64,000 nt of DNA. Source: Tepidiforma flava (GTDB lineage Bacteria > Chloroflexota > Dehalococcoidia > Tepidiformales > Tepidiformaceae). This document shows, piece after piece, positions 19,912 through 27,995 of this stretch (positions are counted from its first letter, which is position 1; each line of letters starts with the position of its first letter). The notes below the pieces were generated by a model, which had not been told where the DNA came from, searched no databases, and saw only the letters and a list, made by a program, of their open reading frames with translations. Both the position numbers and the translations under genes were made by a program. The stretch covers positions 558,001 to 622,000 of the forward strand of contig NZ_CP115149.1 in assembly GCF_027594505.1 (NCBI RefSeq), written 5' to 3'.

Positions 19912-20284
19912 TGCGGGGCACCCGCCGCGCCGCATGCCGCGCGCCGAGGGCGACGCCCAGGGCGGCGCCGGCCGCATCGGCCAGCACGTCGAACGCCGAG
20001 GCGTGGCGGTTCGGCACGAAGGCCTGGTGGACCTCATCAGAGATGCCGTAGGCGACGGCGAGGAGCCACGCCGCGGCGGCGATCCCCATGCCGGCGCTGC
20101 CGCGCCACGCGGCGAGCCAGCGGACCGCGAGGTAGCCGAGCACCGCGTAGAAGCTGATGTGGGCGAGGACGGCGCGGGGCTCGGTGACGCGCGGGCCGGG
20201 CGGGTTCGGGAAGCTCGAGAGCGTGAAGATGACGGCGGCCCAGGCGAGGAGGCCGATGAGCCAGGGCCGGGCGGCGCGGCTCAC
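19859..20284 (-). CDS. VanZ-like family membrane protein
   Basis: The 141-residue protein has about four membrane helices and the VanZ family pattern: LSSFPNPPG after helix 1, AHISFYAVLGYL, and the polar segment YGISDEVHQAFVPNRHASAFDVLADAAGAALG before the last helix. The biochemical role of the family is not settled; VanZ itself gives low-level teicoplanin resistance. It overlaps the upstream HEWVH gene by 4 bp, so the two are co-translated. Confidence 0.8.
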   Translation of the reverse strand: MSRAARPWLIGLLAWAAVIFTLSSFPNPPGPRVTEPRAVLAHISFYAVLGYLAVRWLAAWRGSAGMGIAAAAWLLAVAYGISDEVHQAFVPNRHASAFDVLADAAGAALGVALGARHAARRVPRISRTAAPPGPAPNHPAR

Positions 20285-21522
20285 GGCGGGCCTCCGAAGG
20301 CGGCGACGAGCTGCTCGAGCTGCTCGCGGCTGGTGATGCCGCGGGCAAGGCGGAGGAATTCGCCGACGTCGCTGGTCTTCGCCCAGAGGGTTTCGAACAG
20401 CGGGCCGATAGGGTTGGAGGACTGGGGGCTGTCGGCATAGGTGCCGTAGAAGGCGAAGTAGGCCTGGTTGATCTTGCGGATGACGATGCCGTTCGCGGCG
20501 AGCTCCTGCCGCTTCTGCTCCATCAGCTGCTCGGCTTCGGCGACGCGGCCCTGCGCGAGGAGGTCATCGACGGCGAGGCGGAGGCTGCGCATCTCGGCGC
20601 TGAAATCGACCTGCGGGTTGCGGTCGGCGGGCGGGGCGCTCCCGTCTTCACCGGGCGGGAAGTCGATGGGGTAGCGGAGCATGACGAGGCGGGCGAGTTC
20701 GCGGCCGGCGATGGAGGCGACGGTTTCGTTGAGCACCTCGGCGTCGCCGCCTTTGCCCCACTGCTGGCCGAGGGGGTAGAAGGCGAGGTAGTGGTGGACC
20801 CATTCGTGGGCAGCGGTCTCGAGGACGCTCGCGTAGGTGCGGTCGTCGCGGACGATGGCGGGGTAGGCGGCGAGCCCGCCGAGCGAAACGACGATCGAGA
20901 CCGAATCCGCAGTATCGGCCTGCGCTTCGATGCGCTCGATATCGGCGAGGGTGAGGCCGGGCTGGAGGAGGGTGTCGCCGGCGCGCTCGATACGGTCGCG
21001 CGGGGAGCGGACGAGGAGGCGCGGCGGGCTGGTGAGTTCGAAGGCGACGGGGGGCCAGGTGATTTCGACGCCGGTGAAGAGGGGGAGCTGACGTTTCAGC
21101 CCGGCGGTCGCGATGACCTCGGTCAATGCTGATGAGATGAAGCGCTCGACGTCGTTCTCGTAGGCGGCGCGCTCGTTTTCGAGGGCGGCGATGAGCGCGA
21201 GGTCGGGGTTCGGCCGCGCCGCCTCGGCGCGGAGCTGCGAGGTGAGGGCGAAGTAGCGGCGGACGGCTTCGTCGCCGGCGGCCTCGGCAGGTTCGGGGCC
21301 GATGCCGGCGATGCGGGCGAGGGTGGGCACGAAGGTCTCGGCCTGCCAGCGCCAGAGGTGGTAGCGCTCGCCGGCGAATTCGCCGCGCGGCGCGAAGAGG
21401 GCGATGCCGAGGCCGATGACGATGCCGAGGACGCCGGCGAGGGTGAACGCGAGGAGCCAGCCGTGGGGGCGCCACGGCTCGAGGACGGCCGGCGGGCCGG
21501 CGGAGACCGGTGAGGCGGCCAT
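20281..21522 (-). CDS. Membrane-anchored putative metallopeptidase (HEWVH)
   Basis: The 413-residue protein has one N-terminal membrane helix (about 22-44, WLLAFTLAGVLGIVIGLGIA), with the rest outside. It contains a zinc-protease-type HExxH motif, AAHEWVHHYL (His239, Glu240, His243), and NETVAS (265-270) 26 residues after His239, where Glu266 could be the third ligand. I do not know a named family for the whole length. It overlaps the VanZ-like gene by 4 bp, suggesting a shared envelope function. It appears leaderless: TACAGT is 6 nt before the ATG. Confidence 0.75.
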   Translation of the reverse strand: MAASPVSAGPPAVLEPWRPHGWLLAFTLAGVLGIVIGLGIALFAPRGEFAGERYHLWRWQAETFVPTLARIAGIGPEPAEAAGDEAVRRYFALTSQLRAEAARPNPDLALIAALENERAAYENDVERFISSALTEVIATAGLKRQLPLFTGVEITWPPVAFELTSPPRLLVRSPRDRIERAGDTLLQPGLTLADIERIEAQADTADSVSIVVSLGGLAAYPAIVRDDRTYASVLETAAHEWVHHYLAFYPLGQQWGKGGDAEVLNETVASIAGRELARLVMLRYPIDFPPGEDGSAPPADRNPQVDFSAEMRSLRLAVDDLLAQGRVAEAEQLMEQKRQELAANGIVIRKINQAYFAFYGTYADSPQSSNPIGPLFETLWAKTSDVGEFLRLARGITSREQLEQLVAAFGGPP

Positions 21523-21538
21523 ACGGTAACTGTACCGT
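21523..21538 (-). promoter_or_regulatory. Leaderless promoter within inverted repeat ACGGTA-N4-TACCGT
   Basis: On the minus strand TACAGT (21534-21529) is 6 nt before the ATG at 21522. The -10 box is embedded in a perfect 6-bp inverted repeat that abuts the start codon, so a dimeric regulator could occlude it. Confidence 0.5.
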
Positions 21539-21588
21539 GGCGCCCGGCGAGGCAGGGTGAAGCCGCTACCGCCTTACCCGGGCCGTCG

Positions 21589-21594
21589 TAGACT
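21589..21594 (+). promoter_or_regulatory. -10 box (TAGACT), leaderless RDD gene
   Basis: TAGACT plus 7 nt leads directly to the ATG at 21602. This decides that start over the earlier in-frame ATG at 21557. Confidence 0.6.
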
Positions 21595-21601
21595 GGCGGG
21601 G

Positions 21602-22180
21602 ATGGGCGCGGAAGCGACGATGGACACCCGCGGCGAGGGCCGGCGGCCGGCCTACCGGCTCCATTACGCCTCGTTCGAATCGCGCGTGGCGGCAGGGGCG
21701 CTGGACATCCTCGTGCTGTTCATCATCGCCTCGCTGTTCGTGACGGCGGGGTCGCTCATCGTGCTGATTTCTTCCGACTTCGAGCGGGTGGAGCCGTCGT
21801 CGACGGCGCTCTCGGCGTTCTGGGTGTGCGTCGGGCTCATCCCGGTGGCGCTGCTGCTGTACTTCTTCATCGGGCTCGCGTGGAAGGGGCAGACGGTCGG
21901 CGCTGCGGTGATGCAGCTGATGGTGGTGCGGTCGGACGGGCGGCCGCTGGGGGTGCTGGGGGCGATGGCGCGGGTCATCGGGCAGCTGTTTTATGTCCTG
22001 CTCGCGGGCGCGGGCATCGTGGCGGCCTACGCGCTGCGGGAATCGACGCTGCTGGCGGGCGCGGCGCTGGCGATTGCGTTCGTGCTGGCGGCGCTGGGCA
22101 TCCTCTGGGCGGCGTTCGACCGGCACCGGCGGACGCTGCACGACCGGCTGGCCGGCACGATCGTGGTGCGGCTGGTGTGA
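21602..22180 (+). CDS. RDD family membrane protein
   Basis: With the ATG at 21602 the product has 192 residues (MGAEATMDTRGEGRRPAYRL). It has the RDD-type segment YASFESRVAAGALDILVLFI at the first helix, a second helix pair around FWVCVGLIPVALLLYFFIGL, then WKGQTVGAAVMQLMVVRSDG and the final FDRHRRTLHDRLAGTIVV typical of RDD proteins. The family's function is uncertain; some members act in ion transport. It overlaps the next gene by 4 bp (GTGA). Confidence 0.82.
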   Translation: MGAEATMDTRGEGRRPAYRLHYASFESRVAAGALDILVLFIIASLFVTAGSLIVLISSDFERVEPSSTALSAFWVCVGLIPVALLLYFFIGLAWKGQTVGAAVMQLMVVRSDGRPLGVLGAMARVIGQLFYVLLAGAGIVAAYALRESTLLAGAALAIAFVLAALGILWAAFDRHRRTLHDRLAGTIVVRLV

Positions 22181-23076
22181 GCGGGCTGGGGCCGGACGAA
22201 TTCGGCGCCGAGCCGCCGGTGCGGGAGCGGCTGTTCGCTGAGGTGGCCTCGCCGGGCGAAGGACGGCGGTCGCTCGTCGCAGTGCTGCTCGCGCTGGCCG
22301 CGTTCGGGATGGCGCTGAGCGTGAGCGCATGGCAGGTGACGGGCGAAGCGACGGCGCTGCCGATGCTGCGGAGCGCCATCGCGAGCCTGACGGAGGTCGA
22401 CCGGTTCCTCGCCGAGGAGGGTCCGGGACTTCGGGAGGCGGCGGCACGGCAGGAGGGCGTGCTGGAGCTGCCGGGCTACCCGCTGCCGATCGCGCTGGAG
22501 GCGCGCGAGGTGCGCGGCGCGAGCGACGCCGAGCTGCAGGCGATGCTCCTCGACCGCTCGGCGGCCCTCGTCTATGCGGAGGGGCTGCGGGCGTTCGACC
22601 TGACAGGCGCGCAATCGATCGACCGGTTCTCGGTGGACGGGCTGCTGGAGCTGATGGCGGGCCAGCTCTCCGGGCCGGCGCACGAGCGGGCGGGGACAGC
22701 GGCGGCGGTGCTGGCGGCGGCGACGGCGGCGCTCGCGGCGCTCCTCGCCGCGCTTTCGACGGGGTGGAGCCGGCTACGGGCACCCGCTGCCGCCGCAGCC
22801 CTCGGGGGCGTCGGGGCGGCTGCCCTGAGCCTCGCCGCGTGGGCCATCGCGGGGCAGTTCGGCGGCAGCGACCCGTTCGTCTCCCACCTCCGGGCGATCG
22901 CGCAGGCGGGCGTCTCGGCGGGGACGCGGAACGGCGCCATCGTCGCCGGCGCAGGGCTGGCGCTCGTCGCGGCGGCGTGGGGGCTGGAGCTGCTCGAACG
23001 GCGGACGGCCGGGGCGCCGGCCGACGCAGGGGACGCGCCGGAATACGCCGCGGCAGACGAGCGGGAGGCCGGCTGA
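22177..23076 (+). CDS. Hypothetical membrane protein
   Basis: The GTG at 22177 overlaps the RDD stop (GTGA) and gives 299 residues. There is one helix near the N-terminus (VAVLLALAAFGMALSVSAWQ), an external domain of about 130 residues rich in Glu and Leu, then three Ala-rich hydrophobic segments (AAAVLAAATAALAALLAALS, GGVGAAALSLAAWAIAGQF, IVAGAGLALVAAAWGLELL). I do not recognise the family. Translational coupling suggests it works with the RDD protein. Confidence 0.65.
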   Translation: MSGLGPDEFGAEPPVRERLFAEVASPGEGRRSLVAVLLALAAFGMALSVSAWQVTGEATALPMLRSAIASLTEVDRFLAEEGPGLREAAARQEGVLELPGYPLPIALEAREVRGASDAELQAMLLDRSAALVYAEGLRAFDLTGAQSIDRFSVDGLLELMAGQLSGPAHERAGTAAAVLAAATAALAALLAALSTGWSRLRAPAAAAALGGVGAAALSLAAWAIAGQFGGSDPFVSHLRAIAQAGVSAGTRNGAIVAGAGLALVAAAWGLELLERRTAGAPADAGDAPEYAAADEREAG

Positions 23077-23144
23077 GGGGCTTTTGCGGGCGGCGGCCCG
23101 ACCGGCCAGAATGGCGGGGCACCCCGACCCGGAAGGAGAGACCC

Positions 23145-23936
23145 GTGGAGTTTTGCCGGTACGAGAAGAAGGGCCACGTCGTGACCATCACGATCACGCG
23201 GCCGGAGGTGATGAACGCGCTGCACCCGCCAGCCAGCCATGAGCTGGACCAGGCGTGGGACCAGTTCGCGGCGGACGACGATGCGTGGATCGCGGTGCTG
23301 ACGGGCGAGGGCGACCGCGCGTTTTCGGCGGGGAACGACCTGAAGTACACGGCGGAGGTCTCGCGGCTGCCGAAGGAGCAGCGGCCGAACCTGGCGTGGC
23401 CGAAGGGCGGGTTCGGCGGCATCACGAACCGGTACGACCTGTTCAAGCCGATCATCGCGCGGGTCAACGGCTTCGCGCTGGGCGGCGGGCTGGAGATGGC
23501 GCTCGCCTGCGACATCATCGTGGCGGCGGAGCACGCGGAGCTGGGGCTGCCCGAGCCGCGGCGGGGGCTCATCGCCGGGGCGATGGGCGTCCACCGGCTG
23601 CCGCGGCAGCTGCCGCTCAAGATCGCGATGGGGTACATGCTTACGGGCCGACACATCCCGGCGAAGCGGGCCGCGGAGCTGGGCCTCGTCAACGAGGTGG
23701 TGCCGCTCCACGAGTTGGACGCTGCCGTGGAGCGCTGGGTGGAAGACATCCTCGCGTGCGCGCCCCTTTCGGTCCGGGCCACTAAGGAAGCGGCGATGCG
23801 CGGCCTGCACCTGAGCCTCGAGGAGGCGGGGGCCCAGCGGTACGAATGGGAGATGCGGCGGCGGACGAGCGAGGACGCGCTCGAAGGGCCGCGGGCGTTC
23901 GCGGAGAAGCGGGCCCCGAACTGGCAGGGGCGGTAG
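23145..23936 (+). CDS. Enoyl-CoA hydratase/isomerase family protein
   Basis: The GTG at 23145, preceded by AAGGAGAG, gives 263 residues (VEFCRYEKKGHVVTITITRP). It has the crotonase oxyanion-hole segments FSAGNDLKYTAEV and NGFALGGGLEMALACD and the Glu in ELGLPEPRRGLIAGAMGVHR that aligns with the catalytic base of true hydratases. It probably hydrates an enoyl-CoA in fatty acid or amino acid breakdown, but the substrate is not readable. The longer upstream frame is shadow sequence. Confidence 0.88.
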   Translation: MEFCRYEKKGHVVTITITRPEVMNALHPPASHELDQAWDQFAADDDAWIAVLTGEGDRAFSAGNDLKYTAEVSRLPKEQRPNLAWPKGGFGGITNRYDLFKPIIARVNGFALGGGLEMALACDIIVAAEHAELGLPEPRRGLIAGAMGVHRLPRQLPLKIAMGYMLTGRHIPAKRAAELGLVNEVVPLHELDAAVERWVEDILACAPLSVRATKEAAMRGLHLSLEEAGAQRYEWEMRRRTSEDALEGPRAFAEKRAPNWQGR

Positions 23937-23946
23937 GCGGCCGGGC

Positions 23947-24723
23947 TCAGGCGGAGTAGCGGGCGGCGAAGTCGGCGTCATCCAGCCGGGCGCCGAACCG
24001 CCGCTCGCTCACCGCGAGCTCCATCCGGGTGAGCTGGGCGAGGCCTTTGCGCGTGTCGCTCGCGACGCGGGCGCGGTCCTGCGATTTCAGGCGGCGCTTG
24101 AACAGCCAGTAGGTGAACGCCTTCCAGTCATCGAGGGCCACGTCGCCGGTGAGGAGGCTGCCCGTTTCCTCGTAGTGGAGGGCGAGCAGCTCATCGCGCG
24201 ATTTGCCGTAGATGCGCTGGTACATGGTTTCATCGACGCGCTCGTCGAAGCCCCAGACCCGGCTCCGCACCTCTTTGTGGATCTCCTCTTCGACGGAGAG
24301 CTGGAGGGCTTCTTCGACGAGGACGCCGTAGAGGTAGTTCAGGTGGGCGCTGTGCTTGGCGGGCCCGATGCGGCGGGCGAACTCGGCGTCATCGATATCG
24401 AGGTCGGCGGGCCAGCGGTTTTGCCAGAGGAGGGCGTCGCGCGCGGCGGCGGGCACGAGGTCAGCGGCTTCGTCGAGGAGCCGCTCAGCGAGGAGGAGCC
24501 AGTCGAACGCCTCGCCGGCGATGAGGTAGCGGTAGCGGCGGCCGCGGACGATTTCTTCGGGGATGCGCCAGCGGGCGACGGCGTCGAGCAGGGCTTCGAA
24601 CCAGTGCTGGCCGCCGGCGATGGCCTGGCGCATGCGGAGGACGATTTCGTCGGGCGCGGGCAGCGGGCGGCCGTCGAGGAGGTCGCCTTCGAGGACGGGA
24701 GCGGGGCCGCCGGCGGTGGACAT
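23947..24723 (-). CDS. Conserved hypothetical protein (258 aa)
   Basis: The ATG at 24723 (MSTAGGPAPVLEGDLLDGRP) is fixed by a TACCAT box 7 nt upstream. The protein is soluble, mostly helical and charged, with aromatic-rich stretches RGRRYRYLIAGEAFDWLLLA and KHSAHLNYLYGVLVEEALQL and a basic segment WLFKRRLKSQDRARV. There are no membrane helices, cysteine clusters or known catalytic motifs. The steady C-ending codon use and promoter show that it is a real gene. I cannot assign a function. Confidence 0.75.
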   Translation of the reverse strand: MSTAGGPAPVLEGDLLDGRPLPAPDEIVLRMRQAIAGGQHWFEALLDAVARWRIPEEIVRGRRYRYLIAGEAFDWLLLAERLLDEAADLVPAAARDALLWQNRWPADLDIDDAEFARRIGPAKHSAHLNYLYGVLVEEALQLSVEEEIHKEVRSRVWGFDERVDETMYQRIYGKSRDELLALHYEETGSLLTGDVALDDWKAFTYWLFKRRLKSQDRARVASDTRKGLAQLTRMELAVSERRFGARLDDADFAARYSA

Positions 24724-24730
24724 CGTGTCG

Positions 24731-24736
24731 ATGGTA
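24731..24736 (-). promoter_or_regulatory. -10 box (TACCAT), leaderless hypothetical gene
   Basis: On the minus strand TACCAT is followed by 7 nt and the ATG at 24723, with no ribosome binding site. Confidence 0.55.
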
Positions 24737-24761
24737 GCACGGGGCCGGGGCAGGCCCGAGT

Positions 24762-25202
24762 TCAGGCGCCGCGCCAGATTTTGCGGCGGTCCCAGCAGCG
24801 GGCGCAGACGGAGGCGGGGCGTTCGATGGTGACCCAGCCCTGGCGGAAGGGGTACATGCGCTCGCGGATGTGGTCGCCGCAGAAGTGGCCGCGGCAGAGC
24901 GAGCATTCGTGGGCCGGGTGGGGGCCGCAGCCGTCGATGCCGCAGAGGCCGGCCCGGTTGCGGGCGGCGACGGCGGCGCGGTAGGCCTGGTAGGCGACGA
25001 GGTCGTCGCGCTTGGCGCGGCAGCGGCTGGCGGTGCAGACGGCTTCGTGGCCTTCGCGGTAGTAGGTGTGGCGCGCGCAGAAGGGCCGGCCGCAGTACTG
25101 GCAGGTCTCTTCGGCGAGTTCGGCGCATTTCGAGAAGCGGCCGCCGAGCCGGCAGCGCTGGCCGACGATCATCCCCATCACCGCACGGTGGATAAGGGCC
25201 AT
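24762..25202 (-). CDS. Tandem AN1-like zinc-finger protein
   Basis: The 146-residue protein has 14 cysteines in two repeats. Each has the core C-x2-C-x4-C-x2-H: CQYCGRPFCARH (34-45) and CSLCRGHFCGDH (100-111), with further pairs at Cys17/Cys26, Cys56/Cys61, Cys87/Cys92 and Cys133/Cys136. The spacing resembles the second half of AN1-type fingers (C-x2-C...C-x4-C-x2-H-x5-H-x-C), best known in archaea and eukaryotes. No other domain is present, so it is likely a protein- or nucleic-acid-binding adaptor. It lies between a propeller gene and the conserved hypothetical gene, all on the minus strand. Confidence 0.75.
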   Translation of the reverse strand: MALIHRAVMGMIVGQRCRLGGRFSKCAELAEETCQYCGRPFCARHTYYREGHEAVCTASRCRAKRDDLVAYQAYRAAVAARNRAGLCGIDGCGPHPAHECSLCRGHFCGDHIRERMYPFRQGWVTIERPASVCARCWDRRKIWRGA

Positions 25203-25226
25203 GGTGCGCCTGCGGCGGCCGGGCGG

Positions 25227-26204
25227 TCAATCGGCGAGCCAGGCGCAGGCGCCGGGGCCTTCGGGGACGGCGTACCGGGCGGCCACACGCCAGGAGGCCA
25301 TTTCGAAGACGGTCACGGCAGCGGCGCCGTTGGACGCCACGGCGAGGTAGGCGCCGGAGGGCGAGACGCAGAGGCCGTCGGGCCGGGGGGGTACGTCGAG
25401 GCGGCGCACGACTTGGCGGCGCGCGAGGTCGACGATGGCGACCTGCCCGGCATCCTGCAGCGCGACGGCGGCCATCCCGCCCCCGAGGCCGAGGATGCGG
25501 ACCGGGCCGCCGCCGAGGTGGACGGCGCCGGCCGGCTGGAGGGTCGCGGGTTCGAACAGGTGCAGGGTGCCGCCCAGGTAATCGGCAGCGAGCAGGAGCC
25601 CATCGGCGGCGGCGAGGCTCTCCGGGAGGCGCCCGGACGCGGCGGCCGCGCCGCCGGAAGGCCGAACGGCTTCGACCCGGCCGGCGCGGGCGGCGGCGAC
25701 GTAGGGGACGCCGTCGGCGAGGGCGACGGCGTGGGGGGTTTCGCCGGTCGCCCAGCGCGCAATTTCGGCGAGGGAGGCGGCATCGAGCGCGACGAGCGCG
25801 TTCGCGTCATCGAGCGTGACGTAGAGGACGCCGGCGGCCGGGTCGAAGGCGAGGCCGTGGGGCCGGCCCGGGAGGACGACCCGGCGGAGGATGCCGGGAG
25901 CGCGCGGGTCGAGCTCCACGAGGGCATCGGCGCGGGTGAGCGTGGCGTAGAGGCGGGCGCCGCGCACCTCGAGCTCGTGGGGCGCGGCCGGGAGGGCGAG
26001 CGCGCGCGTTTCGCCGCGGGCGAGGTCGAAGAGCGTGAGCTGGCCGCTGCGGAGGCTGGCGACGGCGAGGATGCCCTCGGCCGGGGCGGGCACCGCCGGC
26101 TGGCGCTGGGCCTGCCGCGAAAACGCGAGAATCGCCAGGAGCATCACCGGGAGGACGGCGAGGCTGGCGAAGCGGTTGAAGCGGCCGAGGGAGGAGTGGC
26201 GCAT
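25227..26204 (-). CDS. YncE-like beta-propeller protein, membrane-anchored
   Basis: The 325-residue protein begins with an uncleaved signal-anchor (FASLAVLPVMLLAILAF, about 12-28). Six or seven blades of about 42 residues follow, each with a phrase such as VALDAASLAEIARWATGETP, LYVTLDDANALVALD or AIVDLARRQVVRRLDVPPRP, typical of YncE/YVTN-type propellers. These are exported binding or scaffold proteins without a conserved enzyme activity. The gene follows flgE on the same strand but a strong hairpin lies between, so I do not count it as part of the flagellar operon. Confidence 0.75.
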   Translation of the reverse strand: MRHSSLGRFNRFASLAVLPVMLLAILAFSRQAQRQPAVPAPAEGILAVASLRSGQLTLFDLARGETRALALPAAPHELEVRGARLYATLTRADALVELDPRAPGILRRVVLPGRPHGLAFDPAAGVLYVTLDDANALVALDAASLAEIARWATGETPHAVALADGVPYVAAARAGRVEAVRPSGGAAAASGRLPESLAAADGLLLAADYLGGTLHLFEPATLQPAGAVHLGGGPVRILGLGGGMAAVALQDAGQVAIVDLARRQVVRRLDVPPRPDGLCVSPSGAYLAVASNGAAAVTVFEMASWRVAARYAVPEGPGACAWLAD

Positions 26205-26216
26205 GGCGTGGGGGAG

Positions 26217-26248
26217 GCCGGGGGCGGGGGAGGCCGCCCGCCCCCGGC
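26217..26248 (-). terminator. 12-bp perfect hairpin after flgE
   Basis: GCCGGGGGCGGG (26217-26228) and CCCGCCCCCGGC (26237-26248) pair perfectly around an 8-nt loop, 11 bp beyond the flgE stop. There is no T-run, so it may be a weak or factor-assisted terminator, or protect the 3' end of the flagellar mRNA. Confidence 0.5.
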
Positions 26249-26259
26249 TGGAGCGAGGG

Positions 26260-27543
26260 TTAGCGGATGATGTTGACGAGGTCCTGCAGCATCTGGTCGC
26301 CCGCGGTGATGACGCGGGAGGAGGACTGGAACCCGCGCTGGGCGAGGATGACGCTGGTGAACTGCTGGGCGAGGTCGACGTTGGAGGATTCGAGAGTGCC
26401 GGTGCTGACGGAGCCGCGGCCGTTGGTGTTCGGCGCGCCGATGATCGGTTCGCCGGAGTTGGAGCTGGGCGACCAGAGGTTCTGGCCCATGCGCTGGAGG
26501 CCGCCGGAGTTGACGAAGCTGGCGAGCGCGAGCTGGCCGATGACCTGGTTGGCGCCGTTCGAGTAGATGCCGGTGATTTCGCCGGTGGAGCCGACGGCGA
26601 AGGAGACGAGCGCTCCGGCGGGGGCGCCGTCCTGGCTGGAAACGTTCAGCTGGCTCTGGCCGGCGAACTGGGTGAGCGACGAGAAGTCGATGTCGAACGC
26701 GAGCGGCGTCAGGGCATCGCTGGGGAGCGTGGCGAGGGAGAAGTTCAGCAGGCCGTTGGCCGGTGTCTGGAGGGTGCCGTTGGAGTTGTCGAACACGAGC
26801 TGGGCCGGCGTCGGGGTGACCTGGACGTCCGGGGTGGAGTTGTTGGCGTCGTCGTCGTAGAAGGCGAAGACGTCCCAGGTGTTGGCGGCGGAGTTCTTGC
26901 GGAATTCGAGCTTGAGGGTGATGGCGTTGCCGAGGGAGTCGTAGACGGTGAGGGTGGAGCCGACGAGGCCGGTGGCGGGCGGGCCGGCGTTGTAGGTGGG
27001 AGTGCCGGCGTCGAGGTTGCCGGCCATGACGACCTGGCTGGTGGCGCGGGCGCTGATGCGGGTGCCGAAGGGGATGGAGAGCGGCACGAGCGGGCCTTCG
27101 GTATCGACGACGCCCATCGCGTTCGCGCGCCAGCCCATGACCTTGAGGCCGGTGACAGGGTTGACGAGGTTGCCGGCGACGTCGATGTCGAAGGCGCCGT
27201 CGCGGGTGTAGTAGTTGCGCGTGCCGTCGGAGACGACGAAGAAGCCGTCGCCCTGGATGGCGAAGTCGGTGAGCTTGCCGGTGCTCTGGAGGGAGCCCTG
27301 GGTCATGATGTTGTCGATGCCGCCGAGCTGCATGCCCAGGCCGACCTGGGCGGGGTTGGTGCCGCCGCGGCCGCCCTGGGGGCTGCTGGCGCCCTTGATG
27401 GTCTGGCCGAGGATGTCCTGGAAGGTGACGCGGGAGGACTTGAAAGCGATGGTGTTGACGTTGGCGATGTTGTTGCCGACGACGTCCATGAAGGCCATGT
27501 GGTTCTTCATGCCGGAGATGGCGGAGAAGAGGGCTCGCATCAT
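26260..27543 (-). CDS. flgE: Flagellar hook protein FlgE
   Basis: The 427-residue protein has the N-terminal flagellar rod/hook motif (MMRALFSAISGMKNHMAFMD, then VVGNNIANVNTIAFKSSR), the FlgE central region with TKLTDFAIQGDGFFVV-like text (GKLTDFAIQGDGFFVVSDGT), and the C-terminal motif SNVDLAQQFTSVILAQRGFQ followed by ITAGDQMLQDLVNI. It polymerises into the hook between rod and filament after export. It is the last gene of the operon, 89 bp after the TIGR02530 gene. The length is typical. Confidence 0.95.
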   Translation of the reverse strand: MMRALFSAISGMKNHMAFMDVVGNNIANVNTIAFKSSRVTFQDILGQTIKGASSPQGGRGGTNPAQVGLGMQLGGIDNIMTQGSLQSTGKLTDFAIQGDGFFVVSDGTRNYYTRDGAFDIDVAGNLVNPVTGLKVMGWRANAMGVVDTEGPLVPLSIPFGTRISARATSQVVMAGNLDAGTPTYNAGPPATGLVGSTLTVYDSLGNAITLKLEFRKNSAANTWDVFAFYDDDANNSTPDVQVTPTPAQLVFDNSNGTLQTPANGLLNFSLATLPSDALTPLAFDIDFSSLTQFAGQSQLNVSSQDGAPAGALVSFAVGSTGEITGIYSNGANQVIGQLALASFVNSGGLQRMGQNLWSPSSNSGEPIIGAPNTNGRGSVSTGTLESSNVDLAQQFTSVILAQRGFQSSSRVITAGDQMLQDLVNIIR

Positions 27544-27632
27544 GGTGGGTACTCGATCCTTTCGCTACCGGGGTTTGCGGCGGGTGGTGGTGCGGGATCG
27601 GGCCTCCGACGCGCGGACCGGCCCGGTACTGC

Positions 27633-27995
27633 CTAGGCGATGACGACGGAATCGATGTTGGTGAAGACGTTCTCCTTTCCGCGGGTGGTGTCGAGAGCTG
27701 TCACGACCGTGCGGCCGGGGACATCGACGATGACGGCGAGGTTGTCGAGCATGACGACGGTGTTGCGGGCGCCTTTGCTGGCGGCGCGGTCGATGGCGGC
27801 GTCGAGGCGCTGGAGCTTCGGCGCATCGAGGCCGAGGTCGCGGCGCTCGATGCGCTTCGCGGCGTGGTTCGAAAGCACCAGGCGGGCGCTGGCGCGCTGG
27901 AGGAGGTCGCCGAAGGCGGCGCCCGCGGGGGCGGCGGGCTGCGGCCGGGGGGCGGGTGCTGCGGCGGGGCCGATGGGGGCGGCGCGGTCGATCAC
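27633..27995 (-). CDS. Flagellar operon protein (TIGR02530 type)
   Basis: The 120-residue protein has a Pro/Ala-rich start, then a conserved core: LSNHAAKRIERRDLGL, LDAAIDRAASKGARNTVVML and NVFTNIDSVVIA. This matches the small protein found between flgD and flgE in Gram-positive flagellar operons (TIGR02530). Its exact task is not established; the position suggests hook assembly. It overlaps flgD by 4 bp. Confidence 0.85.
   Translation of the reverse strand: MIDRAAPIGPAAAPAPRPQPAAPAGAAFGDLLQRASARLVLSNHAAKRIERRDLGLDAPKLQRLDAAIDRAASKGARNTVVMLDNLAVIVDVPGRTVVTALDTTRGKENVFTNIDSVVIA

Noticed and set aside
20281-21522. HEWVH protein as an M48-type CAAX protease
   Set aside because: The motif is present, but M48 proteins have several membrane helices around the site, whereas this protein has only one N-terminal helix.
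25227-26204. Propeller gene as the last gene of the flagellar operon
   Set aside because: It shares the strand, but a 12-bp hairpin follows flgE and the protein family has no flagellar role.
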